Source: Pseudomonadota bacterium (lineage in GTDB: Bacteria; Pseudomonadota; Alphaproteobacteria; Ferrovibrionales; Ferrovibrionaceae). From it: a DNA stretch of 13,338 bases. The notes under the pieces are model-generated. The model did no database searches and was not told where the DNA came from. It saw nothing but the letters and a program-made list of their open reading frames with translations. Position numbers and translations under genes: made by a program. Location of the stretch: the NCBI GenBank assembly GCA_021793055.1, contig JAJYTL010000058.1, positions 1 to 13,338 on the forward strand, in the 5' to 3' direction. This document shows positions 13,074-13,338 of the stretch, piece by piece (the first letter of the stretch is position 1; every line of letters starts with the position of its first letter).

Positions 13074-13101
13074 CGATGCTGTTAAACATCGAATGTGGTG
13101 C
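13064..13101. repeat. 15-bp imperfect inverted repeat at the transposase promoter
   Basis: GCACTACATTCGATG and CATCGAATGTGGTGC are inverted copies with one mismatch, separated by CTGTTAAA. The left arm covers the -10 box and the right arm ends 5 bp before the GTG start. Because transcription would start inside the repeat, it is more likely an operator than an mRNA hairpin. It shares AACATCG with the DUF6471 operator. Confidence 0.65.
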
Positions 13102-13106
13102 TTTCA

Positions 13107-13338
13107 GTGGCCCAACACTTCCTTCTCTCTCCTGCCGCAAAGACGCTGAGCCTAGCGTCCGTTGCGCGGATGTCGGAAGAAGAGGCGCGGGCCAAGTTTC
13201 AGGCGATCCGCTGGGCCAATAACGGCGGCGAGCCGTATTGCCCTCGTTGCGGCTGCCTTACCGTTCATGCCCTTTCCACCCGGCCGGTTTGGAAGTGCAA
13301 CGGCTGCAAATATCAGTTCTCGGTCACCGCCGGAACGA
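13107..13338 (+). CDS. IS1595-family transposase, N-terminal part (runs off window)
   Basis: 77 codons from a GTG at 13107 are visible and the frame is open at the window edge. The N terminus MAQHFLLSPAAKTLSLASVA, then ARAKFQAIRWANNGGEPYCP and a zinc ribbon Cys45-xx-Cys48 ... Cys64-xx-Cys67 followed by YQFSVTAGT, is the standard start of IS1595/ISXO2-like transposases. The DDE catalytic domain would lie beyond the window. There is no good Shine-Dalgarno; an in-frame ATG at 13170 is an alternative, but the family N terminus favours the GTG. IS1595-family elements are known to carry passenger genes, so the two divergent genes to the left may belong to the same element. Confidence 0.88.
   Translation, partial: MAQHFLLSPAAKTLSLASVARMSEEEARAKFQAIRWANNGGEPYCPRCGCLTVHALSTRPVWKCNGCKYQFSVTAGT
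13107..13338. mobile_element. Left-hand visible part of an IS1595-like element (extent unknown)
   Basis: Only the transposase start is in view. If the DUF6471-like and membrane-protein genes are passengers, the left end would lie somewhere about 11765-11916, where GC content changes; if not, it would lie near 13010-13100. Neither a terminal repeat nor a target-site duplication could be identified without the right end. Confidence 0.5.

Noticed and set aside
1..13338. CRISPR arrays, rRNA and tRNA genes
   Set aside because: No regularly spaced direct repeats, no rRNA-like stretches and no tRNA cloverleaf were seen on either strand by eye.

Overview
The window looks like a chromosomal segment from a high-GC alphaproteobacterium. 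The evidence is the gene set and order mnmG-rsmG-parA-parB with two perfect 16-bp parS sites, a Tim44-like/MltA pair, an OlsB-type ornithine-lipid acyltransferase, and a short intergenic element of the '...CCCGAAAAG...CTTTTCGG...' kind that I associate with Rhizobiales and relatives. The parABS locus suggests that the replication origin is not far away. I cannot name a genus.

Layout. (1) 65-1945, plus strand: a membrane-anchored Tim44-like protein followed 3 bp later by the lytic transglycosylase MltA. (2) 1944-1993: a repeat/hairpin between convergent transcription units. (3) 2019-5086, minus strand, in transcription order: olsB, a DUF1330 protein, a DhlA-type haloalkane dehalogenase with its catalytic residues intact, and an overlapping short-chain-dehydrogenase-like protein that has lost its catalytic lysine. 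(4) 5186-10866, minus strand: a tightly packed run mnmG-rsmG-parA-parB-ampG. mnmG is preceded by a promoter placed so that the mRNA would be leaderless. One parS lies inside rsmG and the other just upstream of the mnmG promoter. (5) 10981-11655, minus strand: two tandem paralogous small proteins (70 and 62 aa) of unknown function. Each is preceded by an FNR/FixK-like box (TTGAY-N4-RTCAA) centred 40.5 or 41.5 bp upstream of its ATG, the class II activator position if transcription starts at the ATG. (6) About 11770-13338: a lower-GC accessory island with a two-TM membrane protein, a DUF6471-like HTH protein, and the start of an IS1595-like transposase that runs off the window. The DUF6471 and transposase promoters are divergent, their -35 boxes overlap, and each -10 region is covered by an inverted repeat containing AACATC/CGATG half-sites.

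Functional links. MltA releases anhydro-muropeptides and AmpG imports them, so both ends of peptidoglycan recycling are near the par locus. The most novel-looking material is the pair of putatively oxygen/redox-regulated small paralogs. Next are the transposase/HTH/membrane-protein module and a ladder of three ATGCCTGA stop-start overlaps between rsmG and parA. mnmE, which often lies upstream of mnmG, is not there; the small paralogs and the mobile island occupy that place.
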